Of a stretch of DNA of 64,000 nt, positions 1 through 11,800 are shown one piece after another (position 1 is the stretch's first letter; every line of letters begins with the position of its first letter). The notes under the pieces were generated by a model. The model ran no database searches. It was not told the origin of the DNA and saw nothing but the letters and a program-made list of their open reading frames with translations. Origin of the DNA: Chaetomium olivaceum. Taxonomy: Eukaryota > Ascomycota > Sordariomycetes > Sordariales > Chaetomiaceae. Location: contig JAYWVB010000039.1 of assembly GCA_039881045.1 (NCBI GenBank), positions 124,001-188,000 of the forward strand. The letters are read 5' to 3'. Made by a program: the position numbers and the translations under genes.

Positions 1-168
1 CCTTGGTCCCGAACCCCGGTTGGTCCGCGTGTTGCAGGTGCCGCCCCCATGTGTCCGGCCGGGGGGCTGCGGTTTTTTTTTAACTAAGCTTGATCGCCCG
101 AAAGTTTTCTCGCCTTCCTTCCTCACCTCCTTGACAACCACTCAAGCCTCACACCCCAGATACCAAAC

Positions 169-1878
169 ATGGCTCCCGCTATGCGCCTAGCGACCTCCAC
201 TATGAGGGCCTCCCTGAAGGCACCCTCGGTTCTCTACAGGAACACCGCCTTCACGGCCGCCAGATACTACTCGTCCAAGAGCCAGGTACAACTCGTCCCG
301 TTTCCCCCTCTGCAGCCTGACATCATTTGTTGACCATGTAACCTGCATGCAGACATTGAAGGAGCGCTTCGCTGAGCTTCTGCCCGAGAAGATTGAGCAG
401 ATCAAGGCCCTGAGGAAGTATGGAACCCCCCTCCCATCTGGCTGGTGCGTGTGATTGTGCACCTTGCTAACGTGGGGTCGCAAATAGGGAGCACGGTTCC
501 AAGGTTATCGACAAGGTCACCCTCGACCAGGTATATGGCGGCGCTCGTGGCATCAAGTGCCTGGTGTGGGAAGGTTCCGTCCTCGACGCCGAGGAGGGTA
601 TCCGTTTCCGCGGCAAGACCATCCCCGAGTGCCAGGAGCTCCTGCCCAAGGCCCCCGGTGGCAAGGAGCCTCTGCCCGAAGGTCTCTTCTGGCTTCTCCT
701 AACCGGCGAGGTCCCCACCGAGCAGCAGGTCCGTGAGCTGTCGGCCGACTGGGCTGCCCGCTCCGAGATCCCCAAGTTCGTCGAGGAGCTCCTCGACCGC
801 TGCCCTACCGACCTCCACCCTATGGCTCAATTCTCGATGGCCGTTACCGCTCTCGAGCAGACCTCGTCGTTCGCTCGCGCCTACGCCAAGGGTGTGCACA
901 AGAAGGACTACTGGGGCTACACCTTCGAGGACTCGATGGACCTCATTGCCAAGCTCCCCACCATCGCCGCTCGCATCTACCAGAACGTCTTCAAGGGCGG
1001 CAAGGTCATTCCCGCTGAGAAGGACAAGGACTACGCCTACAACTTCTCCAACCAGCTCGGCTTCGGCAACAACGCCGACTTCATTGAGCTCATGCGTCTC
1101 TACCTCACCATCCACACCGACCACGAGGGTGGCAACGTCAGCGCCCACACCACCCACCTGGTTGGCAGCGCCCTCAGCTCGCCCTTCCTGTCCCTGGCCG
1201 CTGGCCTAAACGGTCTCGCCGGCCCTCTGCACGGCCTCGCCAACCAGGAGGTGCTCAACTGGCTCACCGAGATGAAGAAGGCCGTTGGCGACGACCTCAG
1301 CGATGAGGCTATCACCAAGTACCTCTGGGAGACCCTGAACAACGGCCGCGTCGTTCCCGGCTACGGCCACGCCGTTCTCCGCAAGACCGACCCGCGTTAC
1401 TCTGCCCAGCGCAAGTTCGCTCAGGGTAAGCCGACCTCGACCCCCCCTCCCCACCCCTCGACGACTGAGCCGCCAAAAAAATACGTATGAAAATGGTTAC
1501 TGACCCCCTCTGCAGAGAAGATGCCCCAGGACCCCATGTTCAACCTGGTCAGCCAGGTCTACAAGATCGCCCCCGGGGTTCTCACCGAGCACGGCAAGAC
1601 CAAGAACCCGTACCCCAACGTCGATGCCCACTCTGGTGTTCTCCTCCAGTACTACGGCCTGACTGAGGCCAACTACTACACTGTTCTCTTTGGTGTCTCG
1701 CGTGCCATTGGTGTGCTTCCCCAGCTCATCATTGACCGCGCTGTCGGCGCCCCCATCGAGCGGTAAGCGACCCCCACGCACATAATGCAACTCCGAATCA
1801 TTCCGCTGACGTGATAATGTGTGCAGCCCCAAGAGCTTCTCGACCGACAAGTGGGTCGAGATCTGCAAGAAGCTTTAA
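169..1878 (+). CDS. cit1: Citrate synthase, mitochondrial
   Basis: Condenses oxaloacetate and acetyl-CoA to citrate in the mitochondrial matrix (TCA entry step). I read five exons: 169-285, 353-417, 488-1425, 1516-1762 and 1827-1878. All introns are GT..AG and the lengths sum to 1419 nt, giving 472 aa without a break. The N-terminus (MAPAMRLATSTMRASLK...) is rich in Arg, Ser and Ala with no acidic residues, a classic matrix presequence. All three catalytic motifs of the family are visible: His in GPLHGLANQEV, His in VPGYGHAVLRKTDPRY and Asp in NVDAHSGVLLQYYG. Length and the C-terminal STDKWVEICKKL fit eukaryotic citrate synthase. The next gene on the same strand encodes a mitochondrial citrate carrier. 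A methylcitrate synthase paralogue is the only alternative; I favour citrate synthase but cannot exclude it without an alignment. Confidence 0.95.
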
Positions 1879-3251
1879 AAAGCTGTAATATTGGCGCATT
1901 ATTGCGCGCATAGGGTTAGGTGGTTGGGCACGGCGCGAAGGGTTCGTTTTACGGTTATATCATGTATAGAATGGATGGGATATCTGAGCGGTTTCTACAG
2001 CCCGGCGCGGAGGTTGACTGGGCGGATGGCTATCCATTGCGATTGTACGATACAGTTTCCGTACTCCGGGCCCAAAAGATGAAAAGTTCATGGCGAGTAA
2101 GCCTTCCGATTCCGATTCCGATTCCGACTCTCCGAGCGTCAAATGCAGCATGACGCAGGTCCGCAACTGCATGCACCGCTGACCGCGCATGGTAACCCCT
2201 CTGTCCGTCCCTGCCCTTACCGTACCTGTCTCCATTTCGCGGTCCTCCGGCCTCGGTGCACCGAGAGCATCGCCCCGAGGGAGCGGCTCGGAGGATTGCC
2301 CGAAGGGGCTTCGCGCCGCTCGGTTTGAGCTCCTGTCATCCAGCCAGCAGAGCTGTCTCGATCAGCTCGATGGGCTGGATCAATTGAAGTCGAGACACGT
2401 TGAAGCGCAGAGTTTTCTTTTGCATACGTGTAGAACAGCGGTCTAGATAATTCATAGGCGGTGATGCAACAAGCCCGAAGTCGCACACAAAGTCGGAACC
2501 CAAATTTCTAAAAATCGCTTCCCCAAATCCCGGTCCGCGAAGATCGTCCAAGCCCCAAGCGGATTTGCGTTGAGCTGCTGAGGAAGGCGTTGAGGGATCC
2601 AGGGGTGGTCAGCCAATGAAAGGCGTCTGTTGAGGGTGACACCTCCCCCCTGGCACTGTGCAAAGGGCCCGAAGCGGGCAAGCACCATCAACCGGTGCCC
2701 GACGACCCCAAAGCCATCAGTAATTTTTTCGGGTGTTCCAGGGTGTCAGCCTCAAAAGTACATCCCGTTCGGTCCCCCGACTGTTCCCGATTCTTTCACA
2801 ACCATCGCCAACTTCCTCGCTGTCAAACAGTTGCATCAATCGCTCAGAATCTGAATCCAAGATCATCTCGACTGTAAGTGTGGACCCCAAGTTGTCGCAT
2901 TGCCCGCTTTGCCCGCATTGCCGCGGGTATACAAGAGCCTCACCCCGGGGGTACTCCTCCTTGGGCAGCGCGGCAGCCAGTTGAAACCCACAGTGACGAG
3001 CTCCCATCGGTAACACGTGCAAATTAGGGTCCCCCCTCCAGCCGATTCATCAAGCAACCCGTCTGCTTCCCGAGTAACCGTCTATTTCTTCCGGAGAGTC
3101 GTAGAGACGCACATCCGCCAACCCCTCTAGCCGCCACATCTATCCCTAGGCGTCGCCTTTCTCGTACAACCCCGCGCGCTCACCCCCTCGCCCGCGAAGA
3201 AGCAACCTCCTCCCTTGGTCAGGGCCCCTTTGTCGCAACATCCGCATAGTC
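1879..3251. other. Intergenic: cit1 3' region and YHM2 promoter
   Basis: No gene is seen. A short hexanucleotide run (TTCCGA, four copies) lies at 2104-2127. The last 200 bases before 3252 are pyrimidine-rich and probably form the 5' UTR of the carrier gene. Confidence 0.6.
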
Positions 3252-4351
3252 ATGTCCGCCGCTGTCGCCCCCGCCCCGGCCTCGCCGCCGCAGAAGCTGG
3301 AGAAGAAGCCCATCAAGTTCTCCAACTTGCTGCTGGGCGCTGGGCTCAACATGTTTGAGGTCACCACCCTCGGTCAGCCCCTGGAGGTCACCAAGACCAC
3401 CATGGCCGCTCACCGCAGCGATGGCTTCGCGACAGCTCTGGGCCGCATCTGGAACCGCGGTGGTATTCTCGGCTGTAGGTTACATCGCCCCAATTCACAT
3501 GATTAAATTCCGAATCGTTTCCCCTCTGGACCGCTGCTAACCTGGGTGCTTCTCCTTCGCAGTCTACCAGGGTCTGATTCCCTGGGCTTGGATCGAAGCG
3601 TCGACCAAGGGCGCCGTGCTGCTCTTTGTCGCCTCGGAGGCTGAATACTATGCTCGCAGCGCGGGCGCCAACGATTTCGGTAGCGGCATCATTGGCGGCG
3701 TGACTGGCGGTGTTGCTCAGGCGTACGCCACCATGGGCTTCTGCACCTGCATGAAGACGGTCGAGATCACCAAGCACAAGGTCGCGGCCGCGGGCCCAGA
3801 AGGCTCCCGGTACCTGGGCCACCTTCATGGACATCTACCGCCGTGAGGGTATTCGCGGCATCAACAAGGGTGTCAATGCCGTCGCCATTCGCCAGATGAC
3901 CAACTGGGGCTCCCGTTTCGGTCTGAGCCGGCTCGCCGAGCAGGGCATCCGCAAGGTCACCCACAAGGAGCACGGCGAGAAGCTAAATGCCTTCGAGAAG
4001 ATCACCGCCTCAGCTCTTGGTGGTGGTCTCTCTGCCTGGAACCAACCCATCGAGGTCATCCGTGTCGAGATGCAGAGCAAGAAGGACGACCCCAACCGTC
4101 CCAAGAAGATGACCGTCGGCAACACGTTCAAGTACATCTACGACAGCAACGGCATCAAGGGCCTGTACCGCGGTGTCGCGCCCCGCATCGGCCTGGGTGT
4201 TTGGCAGACGGTGTGCATGGTTGCCATGGGTGACATGTACGTCCCTTTCTCCATTACTTCCAATTCTGATTTAGCATTGCTGACTCTTTGAAACAGGGCC
4301 AAGACGTATGTCGAGAAGCTTACGGGCGACCAGGTCACGGCGAAGCACTGA
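3252..4351 (+). CDS. YHM2: Mitochondrial citrate/oxoglutarate carrier, YHM2 type (one frame break)
   Basis: Mitochondrial carrier family protein that exports citrate in exchange for oxoglutarate, supplying cytosolic acetyl-CoA and NADPH shuttling (known for yeast Yhm2). Exons are 3252-3474, 3563-4236 and 4297-4351. The three carrier repeats show the Yhm2-style signature variants QPLEVTKTT, FCTCMKTVEITKHK and QPIEVIRVEMQ, and the protein ends TYVEKLTGDQVTAKH. The summed exons are 952 nt, one too many. After ITKHKVAAAG the conserved reading (TWATFMDIYRREGIRGINKG) continues only in the next frame, so one extra base sits in or near the CCC run at 3795-3797. Corrected length would be about 316 aa, normal for the family. 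Both flanks are well conserved, so I take this as a sequence error, not a pseudogene. Confidence 0.92.
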
Positions 4352-7300
4352 GCGGCGTTCGTCTTGTGACGCGGCAGGAAGGGCGGTTTAGCCTCCAGAC
4401 GAGGTATACTAATCGCCGATTCATTCCTCGCTTGACTTTCTTTTTAGGAGCGAGCGGTTTGGCAGGCTCTACGTCTTTTATAATACAGGCTTGGACCAGT
4501 GGTCATGCTGGCTGGACGAATATAGACTTTTTGTTTTTCTGTTACTCAACCCAGCAGTTCATTGTCTTGTGACTCCAACGCGTGACATATACCCCATCGT
4601 AATCACGACATGATCTGCAGTCTTGCTTCTCGTCGGATGGGATGGCGTCAAGCCGTCCACATCTTGTTGGGAGATCCTGTGGTCGGAAGCGAGGCTCTAC
4701 TTTTTACCTATACCGCCGTTTTACTTTCCTCTTCTCATTCATGTTGACTAGTGAGCTATGAAGATGCGGCATTGTAGTGTGAAAACCATGGATATCAACT
4801 GCCCCCACCCTCCACCCCCTTCTAGGGTAACACCTTCTTCGCTGGAATGTTAGTTTACTTTAGTTCGTATATGCCCTCCTTAAACGAGGGGACCGTCGGA
4901 TATATCAATGGAAATCGTGGAGGACGGGGGGTTCCTTTTGGGCTGGGTACTAACACGACCGAGATGTCCTGGCGTTGGGGCCGACTTCGGGAGGCGTGAG
5001 GGCTTGGGGCTTTGGACTTGGACTCGTGCCTGGGGCCTGGGACTTGAGGCTGAGTGAGGGTGTTGTGCTGAGGGTGTTGGGCTTGGGTAGTAGAGAGCAG
5101 TGGTAGTGGTGGGCGAAGTGATGGTGGGCGGTCGTGAGTGAAGTCAGGGTGGGCGAGATAAGTATGTGTGGTGTCATTTACTCGGTGCCCATCAGAGAAG
5201 TCTCGGCCATGGTGTTCCGGGAATGATGAAGTGCTATCTACAACGCCCAGTGAATAATTTTTGTAGTCATGAGCGGGCAGCCAATAGTCAAAGGGATAGA
5301 TCTAGTCGATAGAATGTGTTTACCTCGTAATAGGCACAGGCAGACGGAGTCAGGGATAGCGGTGGACTAGGGCTCGGTGAGAACCAGAAATACCGCCGTG
5401 ATTAAACTTAGAAGGCTGATGTACACGTCAATATCTAGCAGGGTGCTTGCAAATACAGTTTTTATTCTTTGTACGCAAATATATCTTGGATGTTGACGAG
5501 CGTTAAAGGATGTCTGATCATGTCCGGTGCATTGGCTATGATGGGTTAGCCAAAGAGGATTACAGTTAACCACTGCATTGCACCTCTATAACATATAACC
5601 GAGCGGTGACCTATGCGATACTGGGAAAATGACTCATTGTCAAGCCAAACTGCCTGATACGAGGGTAAGTTGTCAATGTCGTCTGTATCCTGAGAGATGT
5701 AGCCTGTACTCAAGACTGGAATATGTTGATAACATATAGTGTGACCGAGTGTAAAGGCTGATAATTAGCACTGGGGTTTCAAGGCGCCTCCGGCTGTTTC
5801 TTGTAGCCGGGACACATCGAAGTGGAGGAGTTCTTCCACCTCGCGAATTCGCGTGTAGTTTTCTGGGTAGCTTCGAGATTGAGAGAACAGTTACAGCTCG
5901 GGACGACATCGGTCGTACGGGTAGTACGAACATATAGAGATACAAAAGGTGCTCCTTTGGTTGCTGTGTCCAGTCTCTCATCTCCTCCGGGTGAGAAATG
6001 GCGAACTCCCATCTATATGTTTATTTTCCCTTACCTGTCCTCTCAACCTTCCAGTCGTTCAGCCGTTTCCTCTGCTTTACATACTCTGTCTACGGTTTGC
6101 CTCGCAAGACTATCACTCACCATGTAACAAGCTTGAAGCCCAGGCCGTATATAGTCCTGTCTGTAACATCTCGGGTTTAGCAAATATACTTGTATGATCT
6201 CTGTCCTGCTCATTGTTCATCCGATAATCATACACCCGAGTCAAGCCCTGCGTCTGCCTCTGAGTCAAGATTCACGCGTCAGAATAAGTATCTGGGCAGA
6301 CGTCATGCTTCATCCCGAGTAAGAACCACCATGGGGCGGGTACTTCCGCAGAACGGTCGTTGTATGTTCTATCAGCATCCTTGTTTCCTCCGGCCCGAGT
6401 CCTGAAACAATTGGGTCAAACTCCAAGTTTCGCATGCGAAACAAACAACAACCGGCTGTTGGGATTTACATCAGAGTTTACCGGGTTGCCACCGGAAGCC
6501 CGAGTCAGAAGTCGGGCCGGCATCTACCACCGGCCTCGGAGCTGCCGACCTAGGAGCAGCTCGATGATGAGACAGACGGAAACCCTCTGACGCAAATATG
6601 AGGCAATAGCTGGGCGCCCCAATGACTCCTGGCTATGATTCATGGACGATCTCGGTGTTGCCGGCGGTACTGAGGCACCGGCGCTGAGGCGGAAGGCAAA
6701 CAGCAATGACAAGGCATGGGGGTATCGGTGTATCACCAAGGATGGTATTGCCACTCGTGCCACTCAACCTTAAGATACCGTGCGAGAATGGTAGTAGCAA
6801 TCGGATTCAGTGGGACATGGAGTTGGTGTGAAGGTTCAACCTTCAACCAGTTGAACGCTAACAAGTGGTATGGAAGACACCGTGCTGATGACCAGAAGCT
6901 GCGCTTAAGCGTTGAGCAGTGCAGTCGAGACAAATGGTATAGGACAGCTGGAGTATAGGTACTGAATCTGACACAAGCGGACACAAGCGAAGGCATACGT
7001 ATAACTGTTTAAGCAAGTAAATCTATGGGAACCATCTTTCAGATTCGGCAGTGAGAGGTAATCCCGGCTCAAGATAAGACGACCCAGGAGGACGACAACA
7101 CGGTCAGCCTTGCTTCAGCTATAAAGCCTATACTCAAATCACAAAATATACTCCTCTCACCTCCACCCGGGTGTTTTCATTTTCCCAGGCAGCACCCCAG
7201 CAACGTGAACTAAGGTGACCCCGGTTTATATTCATCAAACGCCTCGGAGATGGCATGAACATCGAGAAGGAGCAAAAACAAGGGACTCCATGGTGTTTTG

Positions 7301-8632
7301 GTTTCCACTTTCTTCTTCACTGACCGAGCGGAGCGGAGCGGAGCAAACGAAAGGCGTGCAAAGACACGAGCCGTCTTGTTTCCAGAAGCAGCCAACAGAA
7401 CGAAAGGGGAATCCCGACTCCACGCACCCGCAAAACTGAAAAGGGGTCAAGGTTCCTATCATAGGCAATGAGCGACATGACACACGCATTCACGTTTTTC
7501 CGGCGTCTTGGAATCAGCGTTTGTGAAAGGCGAAAAAAACCATCCGATACGTTTTCTTCGTTTATTACCAGGATGGCAATAAACCGGTAATAACCCTCTC
7601 CAGAACAGGAAACGCGAGCCGGAGAAAGCTCACCAAAACCGGAGAATTCCACCACTCCCCAACCAACCACTGCCAACACCACCTTCGCGGAGAAGGCAAA
7701 AAAAAAAGGGTACGTTCCCAATCCCGAATTCCGACCGACCCAAATTCCCCATCTCAGCGATTTTCCGCTCCTTTGGTGAAATAACCTTACCTGGGGCCGA
7801 GCTGGGATATCGCCGAAGTGCCGGTGAGACGACGAGCGAGCGCCGAAAGCTCAGCTCAGCAGCCACACCGACCCTCCCACCGCCGCGGAAGCGGAAACCG
7901 GCACGCGACAGCGCCGACGGCCCCCCCGTTGGAGCCAATCTCTCAATTGTCCCTTTCAATATTTGCCTCGTAACTTACATAGTTAGTTACTGACAAGGCG
8001 ACGGTTGACCGAGAGACTCCTCTTTCCCCCAATCGGGCCGCGTAGTTTAAACTGCTTCCCCCCTGGTGCATAAAGCGCGCAAAATGAGGTCTTTTCTGAG
8101 CCGAGCTGGATACTGGAGCTGGCCTCCGGGTCTGGAACCAGTAACTCTTGCGCTATTGCGCTGGGCCGAGAGAAAGACACGGGAAGCATGAAATGTTACT
8201 TGGTGTAATTTGTACTGGTATAGTTAGTGTATGTACTAGGCTCGGTCGGTCAGGGTGGGTTGGTTGGAACAACAATCAGCCAGAAATGAGCTGATAGGGT
8301 AAAATGTTCAGGTCACAGAAAGAGTGCTAATTGCTGAATGTCGGCGGTCGATAAGCGAGGCTCTGCGTTGCGAGACAGGCCCCTGGATTCGATCCTGGGG
8401 TGGGGGAGGGGCACCAGCTCGTTTGCCTCGACTCGACAGTTGGGGGTCGTCGCGAATTGCCTCACGAGTCAGACACCGGTTCTTTTCCGCTCCTGCTGCT
8501 GCTGGCTGCTTGGGGTGAGTGAGGCGAAGTGAGGTAAGGCGAGCGGTGTCACCTGCCCCGATGATGCTCCATCCGGCGTGGTGTTGGTGGCAGCTCGTCA
8601 GCCCCGAGGAGAAACTCCCTGGCATTTGGGTG

Positions 8633-8886
8633 CCTGGCAAGTGGGTGACAAAAAAACACGCACCGCAAAACGTCCCTACCACCATATATCACCATACCGG
8701 CACAATTCAATCACCACTGTTTACTTGTAAAATACCAAAAGAATATACAAAAAAGTTCTGGGTATTGAATAGGTTCATTTTAGTGCAATTGCTATTAAAA
8801 ATCGGCACAAACCGACCTCTTTGGTGGTGATATTTGGTGGTAGGAACGTTTTGCGGTGTCTCTTTTTTTGTCACCCACTTGCCTGG
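8633..8886. mobile_element. MITE-like element with ~63-bp terminal inverted repeats
   Basis: The left arm (8633-8695) and the reverse complement of the right arm (8823-8886) match at nearly all positions. Both read CC(T/A)GGCAAGTGGGTGAC followed by an A run, then CACCGCAAAACGT(C/T)CCTACCACCA and (A/T)ATATCACCA. The 125-bp interior is AT-rich and has no open frame, so this is a non-autonomous palindromic DNA element of 254 bp. No perfect target-site duplication is seen: flanks are TG on the left and TA on the right, which could be a decayed TA duplication. A near copy of the left tip (CCTGGCATTTGGGTG) lies directly outside at 8618-8632. The superfamily is undetermined; a Tc1/mariner-type origin would need the TA to be real. 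Confidence 0.85.
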
Positions 8887-11800
8887 TAGGCTCGGGAGGC
8901 CGGGAGAATGCTGCCGGGGTCGGAAGCAGGCTTTATACACCCAACCACCTTTCCTTGCGAGCTTGCCTCCCTGAAAATAGAGCGGCTCCTGCGGATGATG
9001 GCAAGGCCAGAGGTTTTCAGCCCGCCCATAGGGAACACAACCTCATCGGGACGCCGTTCGGGGGCACAGCCGTTGACGACACTAGCGTGTTTTGCGCCTT
9101 GTCACCTTTCCAGCCACCCAAGTCTTGTGATGCTTCTCGCTTGAGGGTAAGCTTGCGGCGAAGTTCCCCTCGTGTTGAGCTGTTCGTCCCATCTCAATCT
9201 TCGTCGACAATGTTGAAGGCTGGGGATGACAAGGAGGATGGCCAAGCTGGAAGGTCTGACGAGCCGGCGCCCAGGAGCAGCCAAGGCCGACCGTCGATGC
9301 CACTATCTAGACGAAACTATTCGTTTAACGTGAAAAAGCCACACAGACCGAGACTGATGCTGGGGATGTATTGCGTTTGACAGCCTCCGTCTTGTGCCAC
9401 TCGAACCAAGCCCCAACACCAACACCAATAGAGCCAAGAAACCAACCTGCCAGCGCAACGCTAACGACAGTTCAACAAGCCGCAAACGGCGGAGCACAGT
9501 ACACAGTACGGAGCGCACCACGACGGTGCGGGTTTGATGGAGAACGGGAGGAGACGGACGGAAACGCGTACCTGCATGTGGTGGATTTGGGACATGCGCA
9601 AGCGCAGCCCATTTTCGATCGGCGAATGAGCATCGGCCTCGTCACTCGACAGCTTCCTTCTTTGGGCAGGAGGAGTCCTGGACGACGAGAGGAAGACCGG
9701 AGAAACCAAACAAAACAGAAACCTGACGTCCCATGAGTCCTGGCCCACTTTCAATAGAATGCCACCTCCTGGGGGGGCTCCGTCGCCATCGCGAGCACCC
9801 ACCCAACAAATCCCGTTCTTGCAGGTTCGTTCTCGCTCGCCGACCGACGACTGGCTCGTTTCAGCGAATGGAGCGGTTCCATCGGTTTTGCTCACCGTTC
9901 GCGAGGCTAAAACGAGTTGGGCCGTCGGTGATGCACCCCACGCCAAACGGAATGCGGCCGGTCTCACTTTCACTTCCGCAAGGTTTTCTACCGCCATTTC
10001 TTAGGCTTGACGCCTCTTTGCCCTTTGCCCTGTCGCTTGGCTTCGAGCCGATGACATGATGGGAATGGAGAATGCGGGGAAGCCAAACAAGGGCTTGGGG
10101 TTCTGGACCCATCTTGGCGATGGGCTTGAGGGAATTGGTGATTCTCTTTTTGAGCGACGGTAAACGAGAACACCCGTCTTGGAAGCGTTCTTTCTCGTTT
10201 CTGGCGGTACGCACGTAAACGAAAAACACACCGGCGCTCGCGAAGTCGCCTGTCGCGTGTCGACACACTGATGAACACGATTGCAATGTCCGAGGATGCC
10301 CGCAAAGCGGGCCCAGGCAGCTCCTGAACTGGATGGCGAGTGGGAAACTTGTGAAATTGAAACTCCTCCTGCGGGAGAGCTGCCGAGCAAATGGCCGCCG
10401 GCGGCATCGTGAAAGTTGCAGCAGGCAGGGTCTTCTTTGCATAAGTGGGGACAAACGGCTCCACCACACGTGGAGAGTGACTTTTTTTTGTGCATAACAG
10501 CTCGGATCCGCGCATATTTCAGTGGGACGGCGGGTCTTTTCCTCCTCCAGGCTCAATTGCCAAAGAAATCTTGGCCATGGTCCGTGTCCCAACGGGGCTC
10601 CTCGGGGCAGGGATCCAACCACACCGTCGCCATTATCGAAAAACGCGCTCCGGCCGTTCTTGTTGGTCGTTCTCGAACGTTTTGCTTCCGTGGCGAGCGA
10701 CGAGCATGGCTCCATGGCTCCCTGGATGCCGTATCCCCCCGGGGTGCCGCCGAGGATCGCCACTGGCGGAAGCGACGTCGGTCGCTGGCCGAAGGCGGCA
10801 GCAAAAACTTGCCCCCCACGCCGCACGGGATCGGCAAGCGACACTCGGCGTCATCCACCGTCAGAATATGGTTGGGGGTGATGGGCCGGTGAGCCGGCTG
10901 CTCCGTGCTCAGGCTCAACTGCATTGCTGAAAGAAGGTCCGTTGCCGCCTCCATGCGGCCGGATGCCCAGAATATTGTATGCGGCTCTAACCCAATTGCA
11001 TTGAATCGGGGCATGGCGTTTGACCACTCGCCATCCCATAGCCCAGAGGGACTGAGCCGCCCCCAGTTCCCCAAGACTTTGCGAGGGAGTTCCCCGCAAG
11101 CAGGATCAACAGAAAAATCCACTTGCGCTGGAACGGCCGCCGCAACCCGCTGCCAGGTGCTCTATTGGTTTACCGGCGAATTCTGGCTGGATTCAGTTGG
11201 CTAAAGGTTATGAGAGAAGGACTCAACATTGCACATAACTACTCAGACCGCCATTTGCGGGATAATGCTCGTCGCTTTTGACGGATTGATCGCCTGCAAC
11301 CCTCCGTCCTTACGTGTACATACCGGAGGGCTCGGTGCACCCAGATTTTGGGGGTTCCGATGGCCGCAGGTAATCTGTTCTTCGGGAGACAAGCACTCTG
11401 CCAGATCTGGCACCAAGAAAGCCCAGAGCTATGTGTGTACGACTCCAGGCCGACGGGACACAGCTTGTCGCGTGCTTGGCGGGCGCAGTGTGAAGATCGA
11501 GATAGCGAGATCGAGCAACGGCCAGTTAGATGTTCTGATAAGAGTTTCCGGTTGGCCGCCTTATGCTCACATCCCAATTTCATCCAAGGTGCCAAGCGGG
11601 CTGGCGACGCGCCTTTTTGAATCTATAAGTCTGGGCGTTGTCGCACCCCAGACGGTGACAGGCGTCTTGGGAGATTTTGTTCCCTCGAATCGGCATTCCA
11701 CGTCGGCCTTGGCTCGAGAAACCTCCACACACGCCATCTAGTAAACGTTATCTTATCTTGCTTCCATCGAAGTCGCTGATCGCCTGTTCAAATCCCGCTG

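Noticed and set aside
8380..8410. GGATTCGATCC resembling a tRNA T-arm
   Set aside because: No cloverleaf can be drawn around it.
9861..10844. 327-codon open frame on the minus strand, with other long frames overlapping on both strands
   Set aside because: No motif or family resemblance; several overlapping frames are open at once, as expected in GC-rich non-coding DNA.
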